NCBI GenBank assembly: GCA_003427395.1
Contig: BFEA01000294.1
Span: 160,435 to 215,144 of the forward strand
DNA from: Chara braunii
Lineage: Eukaryota; Streptophyta; Charophyceae; Charales; Characeae
Length of the DNA stretch: 54,710 nt
Direction: 5' to 3'
Positions within the stretch are counted from its first letter, which is position 1. The number at the start of each line of letters is the position of its first letter. Shown piece after piece: positions 32,961 to 43,640 of this stretch. The notes below the pieces were generated by a model. That model ran no database searches and was not told where the DNA came from. It saw only the letters and a list, made by a program, of their open reading frames with translations. The position numbers and the translations under genes were made by a program.

Positions 32961-34730
32961 ATTAAGAGTGAATCTTCCGCTAGAACATGGGAAGATACAC
33001 CCACCATATACATGATTGAATCGCCCTTTTTGCACCTTAGCTCGTCTTTTGGTTCATCCCGCATCCTCATTTCTGCTTGTCAAGGCACGAGGTGAGCTTT
33101 CTCTAAACTGCCCCTGCCTCTCTTCCTTTTTCCATCCTCCCCTGTCATAATCGTCTTTCTTTCCTCGGTCATCCTCCTTCTCTTTTTTCTCTCACACCTT
33201 TGTGCACACATACACTGCCTACGAAATATGCAAACTAAAAATGGATCTCCTGCTAGAATATGACTTAGTACGTTGGCTTATTAAAAGTGAGCACGAGCAG
33301 AAGGGTGGCAATGGACATGACGAGTACGATCTCAACTACTATGGTGGACACGATGACGGCCATCAAGAAAGTTGAGGATGAATCTTCCCCTGAGACGTGG
33401 GAAGATACACCGGCGTAGATAACAAGGAATCTCTTGCTGATATACGGGAGGTTACATTCGCTCCCTTCCCTGTCATCTGTCTCCTCTCTCTCACTTCTTA
33501 CCTTCCTTTTACCGTTTCCACCTTCCTCCTGGACCCACTCTCTCCATGATGTGCGTGCGTCATTATATTCCTTATCCTACTTCACGAGCATGATCGTTCC
33601 CGACTATGAGCAACGAGCCCTTTTAATAACAACGAGCACTCTGATAATGGGCGCCATGAAGAAATTTACGAACATGCAATTCCGAGAGGGTGGCAATTGA
33701 GATTCTTGATGATGAGAAATAAGATCTCTGAATTGGGACAAATGTGAGGGAGAAGACCATAGCTGAGGTGGTGATTACTATGATTAACGACACGGTCGAC
33801 ACGTGCAGCGACATGATTACCACGATTAGTAGCTCGGTCGCCAATGGAAACTTGGCGCAGAGTGCAATCGGATCGGGACAACGTGCCACCCCAAATCCCG
33901 TTAACTTCCTCGAGGAGATCAGCACAAATGATGAAAACGATGATAATGAGGAGCAGCACCGACTCGTTCCTCCTCTCACCAAATGTACAATATGAGAATG
34001 AATCTTTAGCTAAAACATGTAAAGATACTCCGACAAATTTTGTTCACCTTTATTTTTATGGTGTTTGCGTACATATCAAGTCTCTGCATCCTGACTTGGT
34101 TGACTCCCCAACTCGTTTTAACCCCTCATCCTTTCTCCCAACTTCCCTCGTCACTATCTATTGGTCACGGCTTCCTCCCCTCTCACATCTCCCTTCCTTT
34201 ACATGCACCTTGCGCTGAAAAGGAGCTAGGTTCATCACGCATGCACGCCTGTTTGCTGGCTAGGTACTCTCTCTCTCTCTCTCTCTGCGCACTCATTTCT
34301 CCTTATATCTCCCGTAACAGACTTTAACATGGAAATGTACCGGCTGTTTAACGTGGCCAGGTACAAACAGATCAAGAGGACCACGCAGCGGACTGAACGG
34401 AAAGGGAATCAGTAACAACCACGAAGGTGAATACGACGAGCTAGATGACGAGTACGAAGGGCAATCGGAATGAAGACGAGCACTCAGAAAACTGTGGGCT
34501 CCAGCACGACGTTGGTAGGTAGTATGACCACTCTGACCGTAATGGCCCTGAAAACGAACGCAACGATCCTTCTTAGGATCGTAACAGCGGGCAGCCTGCC
34601 AAACAGACGAAGGAGGTGAACATGCTATCATTTTTCCTCCCTACAAACTGGCCTGGTGCATTTGCTGCAAAACATGAATGAAAACATGAATGAATCCTCG
34701 GCTAAAATGCGGGCACATACATTCCCTTCT
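32961..34730. repeat. Degenerate long tandem repeats, each with a hairpin, pyrimidine block and GACGA block
   Basis: A hairpin of the type ATCTTCC-GCTAGAACATG-GGAAGAT (32972-32996) recurs at 33382-33406 and 34002-34026, with weaker forms near 33242, 33430 and 34690. Each is followed by a C/T-rich stretch (CTCTCTTCCTTTTTCC-like) and then ATGACGAG/GACGATGA words. The unit is 400-700 bases and badly diverged. No gene recognised. Confidence 0.5.
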
Positions 34731-35395
34731 TATCACTAGAGCTCCTGTTTCCCACTCACGCCGTAGTGCCACTACACCGGCCAGGTAAGCATCTCTTCTA
34801 CCTTGTCTTCTCCCTGCTTCCTCTTCCGTAGTTACCCATACTCCTCTTGCCTTCTCCTCGTCAGTTTCCTGTTTTTCCGATTTCGTTCATCTTCCCTCGT
34901 ACCCCGCGCACCTCTGGTTCTTACCACGCCAAAACTAGCACTCCAACCCGGAATCTAACACCGCGATTTATCTGGCAATACTAAAAAAACCCGAAATCGA
35001 GTCTTTGCTCGCTCAATTCCGCTAAGGAACGAGCGAGATATCTGTTTTTGCCCCATCACATCCACTTTCTTTCGGCACCTCCGCGCACTCTTGTTCTCTT
35101 CTAACTCTATTCCCACTATACTAACGCAAAAACTAACGTGACCATTGCACTCGCCCTGATCAAAAACCTCTAGTTAGCAACTCGCTTTGCCCGAATACAT
35201 TAAGTATCAGGGGTGATAGGCTCTTCCATCCCCCCACTATTCTTCCTCCGTCATCGACATCCCCCTCTTCGAATGCATCCGGCACAACCTTTGTCCAGGT
35301 CCATTCTTTTCTTGCTTGTCTTCGCTGCCTTGTCTCTCTCGTCGTCCCTTGTCTCAGTAGGTGCGGAGCTGTGTACTAACCCAAACACCACAACT
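34731..35395. other. Unique sequence, nothing recognised
   Basis: C/T-rich to mixed sequence with short frames only. A 64-codon frame at 35213-35407 has a hydrophobic N-terminal stretch resembling a signal peptide, but it is too short and isolated to call. Confidence 0.35.
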
Positions 35396-35405
35396 GGTGT
35401 TACTT

Positions 35406-35472
35406 AATACAGACAGCAGGACGATCATCACGGAGCCAAATACAGACAGCAGGACGATCATCACGGAGCCAA
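35406..35472 (+). repeat. 33-bp direct duplication
   Basis: Two exact tandem copies of a unit starting ACAGACAGCAGGACGATCAT. Confidence 0.9.
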
Positions 35473-35597
35473 AATCCGCTAAGGAGTGTGAAGCAACCCA
35501 CCTGCCGCATCAGTCAGCCCCGTAAATGGGTGGAACTGAAACGTGCGACCTATGCTGGTCCGTGGGGGTGACTCCCTACGCCGTGATGAGTAGGAGT

Positions 35598-35703
35598 GCG
35601 CTGGGCCTACTGCTACAGCTGCTGCGTGGACCCAGGTGAGGTGGGCCTACAGCTGCTGCGTGGACCCAGGTGAGGTGGGCCTACAGCTGCTGCGTGGACC
35701 CAG
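35598..35703 (+). repeat. 34-bp tandem repeat, three copies
   Basis: GTGGGCCTACAGCTGCTGCG then TGGACCCAGGTGAG; the first unit is slightly variant. The near-perfect copies suggest recent expansion. Confidence 0.9.
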
Positions 35704-36660
35704 GAGAGCCGGGTTCCATGTGCTCGGCCGCTGTAGCGGCCTCCGCCCTGTTGCATTTTGGCCGACTGTGCCCAAGGTACCGTCCACCATCTTTCGGGTC
35801 CAACGGGCATGGTTTGGGTCACACTGCTGTACCTTTCCGGATGGAAGAAGGCCCTGGCCACCTGTAGCAACAGCAAATTGGTACTTTGCTGGCCACACAG
35901 CACTATCCACAAATTGTGCAGAAACTCTTGTGAACAAATTTTTATCAATTCTAAAAAAAATAATGCCAAAAATAAATAAATAAAATAGGGCATCTGCAGT
36001 CATCCTCAGATGTGACCGCAAATTCCCTTACCCTGCGGCTACACAGCTAAGGCTGCTGATAAATGGGCACACACAAAATGGTACGTTTAGGACCTCGGGA
36101 AATCTGTGTGACCGGACCCACGCCTCACCAGCCCCAACGGGCGTGCTCACACTCAAACCTCTCACAGCAGATCGGGGGTGACGGATGGTGCACCTGCAGA
36201 GAGCCCCTCCTCAGCGCTTGCAGGCCTGCTGCGACACATGTTGCGTGAGCCTAGGTGGAGCGGGTCCTAGTGCAGAGCATGGTGGTAGTAGTAAATATAA
36301 AAATGAGAACTTTGAAGACCGAAGTGAAGGAGGGTCCCATGTGCACAATTGTGCATTCAGCACCGCTGCAGACCTCCCTACAGTGCCTTGGGCCACTCCG
36401 CCCAGGCACAGTTCGCATCTTTCTGGTCCCAACCGGCATGCTTACACTCATACCTCACACAGCAGAACACAGCAGACGACACACATTCAACAGGCCCCGC
36501 CAGCCTTCCGAACACGCAGGAACCCGAACCGGGCCCCGCCAAAAGAAGCGCGTGATCAAGGTTCTCGACTGCTGTGGCGACCCCTTCGTGGAGACTGCAA
36601 CCGCTGGCCCCTTCAACCCACGCTAGTTGGTACCCCGCAAACAAACCTTAGTACCGACGC
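35704..36660 (+). repeat. Degenerate long duplication, non-coding
   Basis: Segments near 35705-35835, 36060-36170 and 36330-36450 share blocks such as GGGTCCCATGTGC, CATCTTTC-GGTCC and CAACGGGCATG. Overlapping frames on both strands are unrecognised. Confidence 0.4.
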
Positions 36661-36754
36661 TAGTGCCGCGTCTTAGAAATGGGACCGGCAACCAAAATAA
36701 CTAACAAAAACAATAAAAAAATAAAAGAACAAAGATGCGAACACCGGTGTCGGA

Positions 36755-36780
36755 CCAAATACCCTTACAAGGGTATTTGG
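36755..36780. other. 12-bp perfect palindrome at the repeat boundary
   Basis: CCAAATACCCTT, AC, AAGGGTATTTGG. Homology between copies 1 and 2 begins about five bases before it in both (second copy at 49516-49541). Confidence 0.85.
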
Positions 36781-37480
36781 CCATGCTTTTGCATTTGACG
36801 CGGTGACGGCTTCGGCTACCATGATGGAGCCGATCTGATATGAAATAGGTGTGCACGCTTTGGCGTGACACTTGAAACGATTTCCTCGGCCATTGAGGCA
36901 GAGGCGAATCGGTGATAAAATTTCGAAAATATGCGCGCATTGTTATGACGCGCATTGTGATGGTTAGGATTAGTAGTGATACCCTCCGACCGAGAAGGTC
37001 GAAGGGTTGATTGGGTAAGTGACGTGTCGGATACATCTACGACACACTGGGATTTGGCCTGGTACCTGTCTACACCACTGGTACCAGGTGTTTAAGAAAA
37101 ATATCAACTTTTGTCTCTTCTTCTGCTCGGTCTTGAATACTCGGCATATCTACCTCTATTTGGTGTGGTACCGGCCCACCTGTTACTTGAGTAGTTTTCG
37201 CGGCTCTTAGCTGCCGCGGACCTCTCTTCTCGCCACTTGACTGTTCTCCCCGCCGCGACCCTCAATGTCGCGGCTACGGCTAAGTTTCGGCCCTTCGGGC
37301 CTTCCAATTCACCATATACCCTGACGGGTCACACACACACTCAAGCCAACAAGCACTCGGGCGGGCATGCCGGCCAGCAAGCATGTTCGCACGCTGACTT
37401 AGAAACGAGCTCAGGCCACTAGGCAGGCTGAGCCCCACTCGTATACATATACGAGAGCAGTTCCTCTTCTACTTGAAGTA

Positions 37481-37567
37481 GGAGCTAGCGCAGTAGGTTT
37501 CGAGGCAAACTGTCAAGCTGGAGACGCAGGGATTGAATCTGCCCTGACCTCGAGTTAGCTTTTTTTT
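37481..37567 (+). ncRNA. tRNA-like Pol III unit (A box, B box, T8), copy 1
   Basis: A-box-like TAGCGCAGTAGG at 37486-37497, B-box-like GGATTGAATCT at 37530-37540 (start-to-start 44 bases, as in tRNA genes), a short T-arm-like stem GCAG/CTGC around it, and T8 at 37560-37567. It does not fold as a convincing tRNA: the D and anticodon arms are poor. Probably a tRNA-derived relic, possibly the head of a SINE. Expression unknown. Confidence 0.4.
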
Positions 37568-37824
37568 ACGAGGAGCTTTATTTTTGTTTTCACCTGCGGA
37601 TGAACGGTCGGGGCTTGAACCCTCGACCTTGGTGATAGAACTAGTTAGAGTTAGCTGGTTAGTTAGCACCGACTGTAGTGGGGGCTCGACACTTGGCACG
37701 GTAGGGTAGTTAGCCGTTAGTTTTCTTTGTTTTCTTTTATTTATTTTATTTATCTTTTTGCGATTAGAACCCCTTTTTTATTTTTATTTATTATTATTTC
37801 TTTTTCATCCGTATTTTTGTTAGT

Positions 37825-38112
37825 TTGTTTTTGATGAATCAATCGCGGGATCCACGACGGATTCATCCGAAAGTACCAGTGGCACTATACGGATCTCGAC
37901 TCCGAAAAGTAGCTCGGTGGAAGTCACGGGCTTCGTGGGGGAGTATCGACGGGGGCGAGCGACGAGAGGAGGTTGATGCGCGATGCAACCAAGGAGATCG
38001 CGCGGTTCGAAGGAAAGGGATGGCGGCCAAAAAGAGAAGGAGAGCGCTACGAGAGGAAAAGCGGAGAGCACAGGAAGAAGAGGTGCGCAGAAGAAAGAAG
38101 GTGATCCAGTAG
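37825..38112 (+). CDS. Small Lys/Arg-rich frame in the complex repeat, doubtful
   Basis: 95 codons, repeated identically at 50587-50874 and with changes at 51689-52060 in the third copy. Between copy 1 and the third copy the frame is kept and several codon changes are conservative. The C-terminal half is very basic (KKRRRAL, RRRKKV), which may just reflect purine-rich DNA. No known family. It is not part of the element described above and may not be expressed. Confidence 0.2.
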   Translation: MFLMNQSRDPRRIHPKVPVALYGSRLRKVARWKSRASWGSIDGGERREEVDARCNQGDRAVRRKGMAAKKRRRALREEKRRAQEEEVRRRKKVIQ

Positions 38113-38173
38113 AAGAAGAAGAAGGAGAAGAAGAAGAAGAGGGAGAAAAGAAGGGGTTTCATCGCAACGAAGG

Positions 38174-38335
38174 GGGGTAGACTGTAGTAATTATTGATCT
38201 TGAACGAGGGAACGCCTAGTAGGCGCGAGTTATCAACTCGCGCTGATTACGTCCCTGCCCTTCGCACGCACCTCCGTCGCTCCTACCGATTGAATGGGCC
38301 AGTGAAGTGTCTAGAACGTGGTGATCTCGGCGGTT
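38174..38335 (+). pseudogene. 18S rRNA 3'-end fragment (helix 44 region), copy 1a
   Basis: Matches the 3' part of plant 18S rRNA through recognisable blocks: TGATCTTGAACGAGG, GCCTAGTAGGCGCGAG, TGATTACGTCCCTGCCCTT, GTCGCTCCTACCGATTGAAT and GTGAAGTGTCT. The normally invariant CACACCGCCCGTCGC is altered (GCACGCACCTCCGTCGC). It is a fragment without flanking rDNA, so not functional. Confidence 0.85.
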
Positions 38336-38459
38336 TGGCGCTGGGGAATGCTACGCATCCACGACTAATGACGACAACGACAGCGAGGGAGCGGGAGAAT
38401 GAGAAGGTAAGTCCGCGATCACACGGTTTGCCTCGCGGTACTTCCAATCAGATAAATAA

Positions 38460-38520
38460 ATATGTATATGTATATATATATATATATATATATACGTATG
38501 TAAATAAATAAATAAATAAA
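38460..38520. repeat. (TA)n and (AAAT)n microsatellites
   Basis: 24 bases of TA followed by GTA and TAAA/AATA repeats. Confidence 0.9.
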
Positions 38521-38523
38521 CAA

Positions 38524-38552
38524 ATGGAATGAATCTACCACTAAAATGTGGA
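38524..38552. other. Dispersed covarying hairpin, copy in complex repeat 1
   Basis: GAATCTACCAC, TAAAAT, GTGGAAAGATTC. Outer arms GAATCT/AGATTC and inner arms CCAC/GTGG pair around a loop containing CTAAAA. Other copies at about 39886, 51288, 52455 and 53889 and, with different arms, 32972, 33382 and 34002. Confidence 0.75.
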
Positions 38553-38569
38553 AAGATTCACTACTGCTC

Positions 38570-38637
38570 ATGTATGTGTGTGTGTGTGTGTATGTGTGAG
38601 ACGTTTGTGATTCGACCAAGAAGCGCGAGCGCGCGCG

Positions 38638-38684
<47 letters not shown>

Positions 38685-38870
38685 TAAAAAAAGAGAGAGT
38701 TCTTCTGCTTCCTCTCGTAAGTCCACCATCTCCTCCTCATCCTCTCGCTACCTAACTACTCAGTATCTGCGGACCACGAGGGAGAGAGGGGGAGATCGAA
38801 GGGAGAGAGAGAGAGGGGGAGGTCGAAGGGAGAGAGAGAGATCAAGGAGAGAGAGAGAGAGGGAGAAGGG
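38570..38870. repeat. (GT)n and (GA)n microsatellite cluster
   Basis: Short GT run, then GCGC words, a GA run of about 40 bases, then irregular GAGAGAGGG repeats to about 38870. Confidence 0.9.
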
Positions 38871-38886
38871 GGCGGATGTTCAGCGC

Positions 38887-39046
38887 GACGGGATAGATTG
38901 TTGTAATTACTGATCTTGAACGAGGAATGCTTAGTAAGTGTGAGGCATCAGCTCGCGCTCGATACGTCCCTGCCCTTTGTGCACACTCCGTCGCTCCTAC
39001 CGATTGAAAGGTCCGGTGAAGTGTCTGGATCGCGGTGATCTCGGCG
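38887..39046 (+). pseudogene. 18S rRNA 3'-end fragment, copy 1b
   Basis: GGGATAGATTGTTGTAATTA, CTGATCTTGAACGAGGAATG, TAGTAAGTGTGAGGCATCAG, ACGTCCCTGCCCTTTGTGCA and ACCGATTGAAAGGTCCGGTG all match 18S rRNA in order. Closer to genuine 18S than copy 1a and about 710 bases downstream of it. Confidence 0.88.
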
Positions 39047-39321
39047 TTGCCGCTGGAAGGGGGGACGAGGGGAATCGCACAGGGAAAAAGAATAGTGCGT
39101 GCGGGAGTACGTGCTCAAGGAATCACAGAAAACGAGGGTTGCGCACGCAAACAGAGGAGAGAAGCGAGTGGGAACGGGGAGATAGCGCAAGCTGGCAAGT
39201 AGGAGAGAGGACCACGCAGGGGGAGAAAGCACGCAGAAGGGAGGATGGAGAACGAGAGTAGGAAGGCAGCAAGGAGGAGACGGCTGTGCAGTACAAAACG
39301 TCGCGCGAAGAGGAGAAGAAA

Positions 39322-39352
39322 GGATGAAGAAGAAGAAGAAGAAGAAGAAGGG
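39322..39352. repeat. (GAA)n microsatellite
   Basis: About nine GAA units followed by G8. The matching tract in the third copy (53267-53332) is about twice as long. Confidence 0.9.
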
Positions 39353-39795
39353 GGGGGAAATGACTTACCAGCCGTCGCAGCGGGTGAAGGCGATGTTTCG
39401 GGCATGGGTTTTGAACCTTGTACTGGGGATACTAGGGACACTCTGCACTCGCATTGGGTGGTTTCCTGGTTGCGAGGGGTGGGCGGATCTTTTCAGGTGA
39501 CTATGGCCCGATATCCGTTGTTTATGGAATACGAGGGTGGGGGCTTGTGGGATCGGTAATGCGTCCATCGATTGGTGTCGGGGACCGGATCCGCAATCGC
39601 CCAACTTGTCAGAGTGCGCGCACTTATGCCCGCCGTGTCCCGTGCGTCAATCACGGTGTGTTGCACAATGTGACAAATCGCGTTGCGATGTGAGAGGAAG
39701 ACGACCCCGATGATGATGTAGATGATGATGCCGATGATAACGACGACGACCCCGACGACGACGGTGACGACGACGACGTTGAAGAAGAGAGAGAC

Positions 39796-39830
39796 AGGTA
39801 AGTCTTCCATCGCCCGACTTACCTCATGGT
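39796..39830. other. 9-bp hairpin of splice-donor-like arms
   Basis: AGGTAAGTC pairs with GACTTACCT around a 13-base loop. Repeated at about 53802-53836. AGGTAAGT matches a 5' splice site on either strand. Confidence 0.6.
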
Positions 39831-39934
39831 ACGATGGATAAATAAAATAAAATAAAATAATTAATTAATTAAAATAAAATCTAATGAATCTACCACTAAA
39901 AAGTGGAAGGATTCACTACTACACATGCACATGT

Positions 39935-39960
39935 ATGTGTGTGTGTGTGTGTGTGTGTGT

Positions 39961-40000
<40 letters not shown>

Positions 40001-40070
40001 NNNNNNNNNNNNNNNNNNNNNNNNNNNNNNNNNNNNNNNNNNNNNNNNNNNNNNNNNNNNGTGTGTGTGT

Positions 40071-40155
<85 letters not shown>
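39935..40155. repeat. (GT)n-(GA)n microsatellites with a 60-base N gap
   Basis: GT run, GA run, N at 40001-40060, GT run, then GA run to 40155. The gap falls inside the simple repeat. Confidence 0.95.
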
Positions 40156-40158
<3 letters not shown>

Positions 40159-40539
40159 GTACACGCTGGATCTGTGTGTTGGGGATCGAGGGTGTGAGTG
40201 ATGCGAGAGACATACCTGGTGCTTGAGGTGAACGGCATTGGCCGAGATCCGCTTGTATTTCGGGGAGCTGTTGACGTCATCATCTGTATTGTAGGCTAGG
40301 CTAGATAGGATCAGCCATCTGTAGTCTGGGCGCTGAGCGTTAGATAGGATATCAACATGGGTTCTTCGTTGATGATGATGATGAGACTATTCCAGCATCG
40401 TCAATTATGAGCGATTGGTGTGCTCTTATTTGGTGGGATTCGTGATGCAGTTTTGCTCTTGGTTCGAGGTCACGAGGATCTGGACTCATGTGTATGATGC
40501 TGCTTGGTTTATGAAATCGGCTATCGTTCGTTTTTCTTA

Positions 40540-40558
40540 CATTATTATTATTATTATA

Positions 40559-40604
<46 letters not shown>

Positions 40605-40650
40605 TTATTATTGTTATTGTTATTATTATTGTTGTGTTATTATTACTGTC
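40540..40650. repeat. (ATT)n microsatellite
   Basis: ATT/TTA repeats with G and C interruptions. Confidence 0.95.
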
Positions 40651-40939
40651 ATTACTATGACGTTTTAATCATAGTTATAATATGTAGTAGTTAGAATGTT
40701 AGAAGGGGAGACAAATGATCTGGTGGTTTCAAAGGAAGGAGGCGAGAGGGGGGTTGTCAAGATCTGATTGAGGGTGATGAGATATGTACCTGGCACATGA
40801 AGAGAGGTTGGTTGATGGTGTTGACAGTCATGTATATTGGTCTCCCAATGTCGAAGTGAGCCGTTGCGTGAATACTAAAGTAGGAGAGATAGGTGAGTAG
40901 TGTAGGCTGAGCGTTGGTCGTCAGACAGAGAGAGCGACT

Positions 40940-41100
40940 CTGATACTGTGTTGGTGTGGCCTACGAGCTTGGACATAGGGTCAATACTTCATTATATTGC
41001 TCTTTATGTATGGTTTTCTCGGTGCATTTGTACTCTCTACTTGGGATACTACTTTTTGCTCAGCTGTGTGATTTTGTGACCCGGTTCCCACTCCTACACC
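40940..41100 (+). repeat. ~150-bp dispersed repeat, copy 1
   Basis: Shares GTGTTGGTGTGGCC, CTTCATTATATTGCTC and GGTGCATTTGTACTCTCTAC with 41440-41595, and more weakly with 43640-43770. The second and third copies run into ATT microsatellites. Confidence 0.75.
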
Positions 41101-41112
41101 CTGCAGTTGAGT

Positions 41113-41210
41113 AATCAGTTCCTGCTGATTACGCCCCTTCCCTTTGTACACACCACCCGTTGCTCCTACCGGTAGGATGGTCCGGTGAAGAGCATGGATC
41201 ANAGTGATGT
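41113..41210 (+). pseudogene. 18S rRNA 3'-end fragment, isolated copy
   Basis: CTGATTACGCCCCTTCCCTT, TGTACACACCACCCGTTGCT, CCTACCGGTAGGATGGTCCG and GTGAAGAGCATGGATC match 18S. The TGTACACACC core is better kept here than in the other copies. Contains an N at 41202. Confidence 0.8.
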
Positions 41211-41439
41211 CTGCCTGCCTCATCTCCAACATTCACNATGNATTCGGCTGTTGAAGGTTGGAGCGTTGGTTGAGTATTAGTTCTTGACACAGTCAAACAG
41301 GAGATGCAAACAGACAAATACGGACAGACAGACAAAACCACAAAAAGGTACACACATAGAAAGGAACAGACAAACAGATAAACAAACAAGAGGGGGGGAG
41401 AAAGCGAGAGAAACAGAGAAAGAGCAACTTTGGATATTG

Positions 41440-41595
41440 TGTTGGTATGGCCCACGGGCTTGAACATTGCCTCATTACTTCATTGTATTGCTCTATATGG
41501 ATGGTTTTCGGTGCATTTGTACTCTCTACTAGAACTCGACTATTTGGACAGCTGTGTGGTTTTGCAACTTGGTTTTCTGTATATCGTTCACACTC
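41440..41595 (+). repeat. ~150-bp dispersed repeat, copy 2
   Basis: See copy 1; precedes the TTA run at 41608. Confidence 0.75.
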
Positions 41596-41607
41596 GTGAT
41601 CCTATTT

Positions 41608-41608
41608 G

Positions 41609-41673
<65 letters not shown>

Positions 41674-41690
41674 CATTATTCTTATTGATT
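41608..41690. repeat. (TTA)n microsatellite
   Basis: About 24 near-perfect TTA units. Confidence 0.95.
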
Positions 41691-41751
41691 GTTGTCATAA
41701 ACCCAGACAGAAAGTTATTTGTTAGATGTTGTAGTACAGGTAGACTCGGAT

Positions 41752-42400
41752 CAACAGGAAGTAGACAGCGTGGCCAATGCCACGTCGACAGTAGAGACAC
41801 GCGGCAGCGCCACATCGACAAGGATGAGTGGCATGTGCCACATTAGCATACGGACAGCATGACCAATGTCGCGTCAGCAGTAGACAGGCGGCAGTGCCAC
41901 AGCAGCAGAGACAAAGGGCCTGTGCCACAGCAGTGGTATAGACCAGTGGCAGGCCACATTAGCAGTGCGGACGAGTGGCCTTAACCGCATCAGCAGGTAG
42001 ACAGCGTGCCCTATGCCACGTCAGCAGTGTCGGGAGATGGCCCGCGCCGTATCAGCAAAGTTGATAGATGGTTGCGCCACAGCAGCAGTGTGGACCAATG
42101 ACCATGCCACGACAGTTGCAGAAACAGACTGCAGCGCATCAACAATGTCATGGTAGATCAGTGGTCTGTGCCACATCTGCAATGTTGACAGGTGGCTTGC
42201 GCCACAGCAACAATGTAGACTGGTGGCAGGGGGGCATCAGCAATGTAGGTTGATGGTCTGCACTACAGCGGCGGTATGCACAGGTGGCATCAGCCACAAT
42301 AGCAATGCTGACAGACAGGCGGAAGTGCCACAGAAGCAGAGACAGATAACCTGCGCCGCATCAGCAAAGAGTATTCGTGGCACGTGCCACGTCAACGGAG
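41752..42400. repeat. 30-bp minisatellite of self-complementary units, ~21 copies
   Basis: Consensus GTGGCnnnnGCCAC then nTCAGCAGTGnnGACAG, period about 30 bases. In many units the first part is an inverted repeat: CGTGGC-CAAT-GCCACG at 41769-41784, GTGGCA-TG-TGCCAC at 41828-41841, and the perfect palindrome CGTGGCACGTGCCACG at 42376-42391. Non-coding. Confidence 0.85.
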
Positions 42401-43640
42401 GCTGACGCTCAGTAGCGTCGGGCCAGCATACTGCCACAGTCCTGCGTCGTCGTTCGCGGTACCAGCGTCAAGCCAGTGTCAAGCCAGCATCAAGGCAGCA
42501 CAGCGAGACTGAATGTTGACCTCCTCGTGACCGAGCTTTATGTAGAGATAGACGAGGCAATCTGGCCTCAGGTCTCCTGCCCACAGGCATACAGATTGAC
42601 TCAGAACTGACGACCTGGACTGTGTACAGTTGCAGACTTCCGTTTGGTCCTAATGCTGTCTGAGAACCTGCATACACATAGACAAACACAAACAGCAACA
42701 GACAAACAAATCGACCGACAGACAATCACAAAGAAAGGGACAAAAGAGAAGAAGGGGGAGAGACAGAGAGAAAGGGAAGAAAGAAACTTACCTCGTCTTC
42801 GTCGGCTGTCAACCCTGAGTATGACAGACATTTATTATTATTATTATTATTATTGTTATTGTTGTTGTTATTATTACTTTAGGTAGTGTGCCCTCGCGGG
42901 GCCCTTATCAGACATGCAGATGTTCGAAGCAGGGACCCTCAGCAAGCCTCGTGCCCACCCTAAGTGAAGGCGGGCTTGAGTATCCACGAGAGAGGCTTAT
43001 CGCAGCGTCTTCTAACGTGAGTCTCGGACAGTTGTTGCACACGTGTTGGTTACAAGGCGGCGTGAGCCTTTGCTGGCTCTCCTCTGAAGCAACAGCTACG
43101 CTGCACAGTTAAGCTCAGAGCCCCGATTGGTTGCACCCTGGGCACCCACAATTCATTGTGAACCCGACACATCACTAAGTAACCGCGGGCGACTGAGAAT
43201 GCGGCATTGTCGACACATCTGCCCCGCAGGCCGATGCAGACGCAGCGAATATTCAGAGTCTGGGTAATCCTGGGTGTGCCCAACTGTAAAGGGGCCAGAC
43301 CCTCAACCGTTGAAACGAGCCTGGGCGCAGACACTAGGGTCCAACTGGAAGCTACTAGCAACTTCCACGGCCAGGCCCAAACAGTACAGCTACAGCAGCA
43401 CCTCCCATATAGGGAGGGAGCCAGTCAGTCAAAGNCATTCTGGCCTAGACAAGCAATACAGACACGTTGCTGCAACACAGCGCCGGCTGGGGCGCACTCG
43501 TAGGCGTTGAGTGGTGTGAGGCACAACCGTACAGTGGGGCGCAATAGTACAACGGGGGCAGTAGTACAACAGGACGCTTGCAGCCATAGGCGGACCTCAA
43601 CCCGCTAGGTAGAGAAGAGTGGCATTGGGTACTGCATTAA
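42401..43640. other. Mixed sequence with short repeats, no gene recognised
   Basis: ACAGACAAACA-rich stretch at 42660-42790 resembling 41290-41400, ATT run at 42833-42880, then about 700 bases of GC-balanced unique sequence with no recognisable protein or RNA. Single N at 43435. Confidence 0.4.

Larger units (their letters stand above)
36750..40560 (+). repeat. Complex repeat, copy 1 (carries 18S rRNA fragments, tRNA-like unit, hairpins, microsatellites)
   Basis: Homologous to 49511-51756 (from its start) and to 51759-54428 (from 37810 on). In order: a boundary palindrome, about 700 bases of unique sequence, a tRNA-like Pol III unit, a frame for a Lys/Arg-rich protein (37825-38112, MAAKKRRRALREE core), a GAA-rich tract, an 18S fragment, an AT run, the GAATCT hairpin, GT and GA runs, a second 18S fragment, a GAA run, a GAC/GAT run, another hairpin, more GT/GA runs, and an ATT run. 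It looks like a dispersed composite repeat. No reverse transcriptase or transposase is seen. Confidence 0.75.

Noticed and set aside
38524-38552. Hammerhead ribozyme candidate at the GAATCT hairpin
   Set aside because: The CTGANGA core and the correct stem arrangement are missing.
38174-39046. Functional rDNA locus
   Set aside because: Only the last part of 18S is present, repeated, with altered universally conserved bases, and without ITS, 5.8S or 28S nearby.
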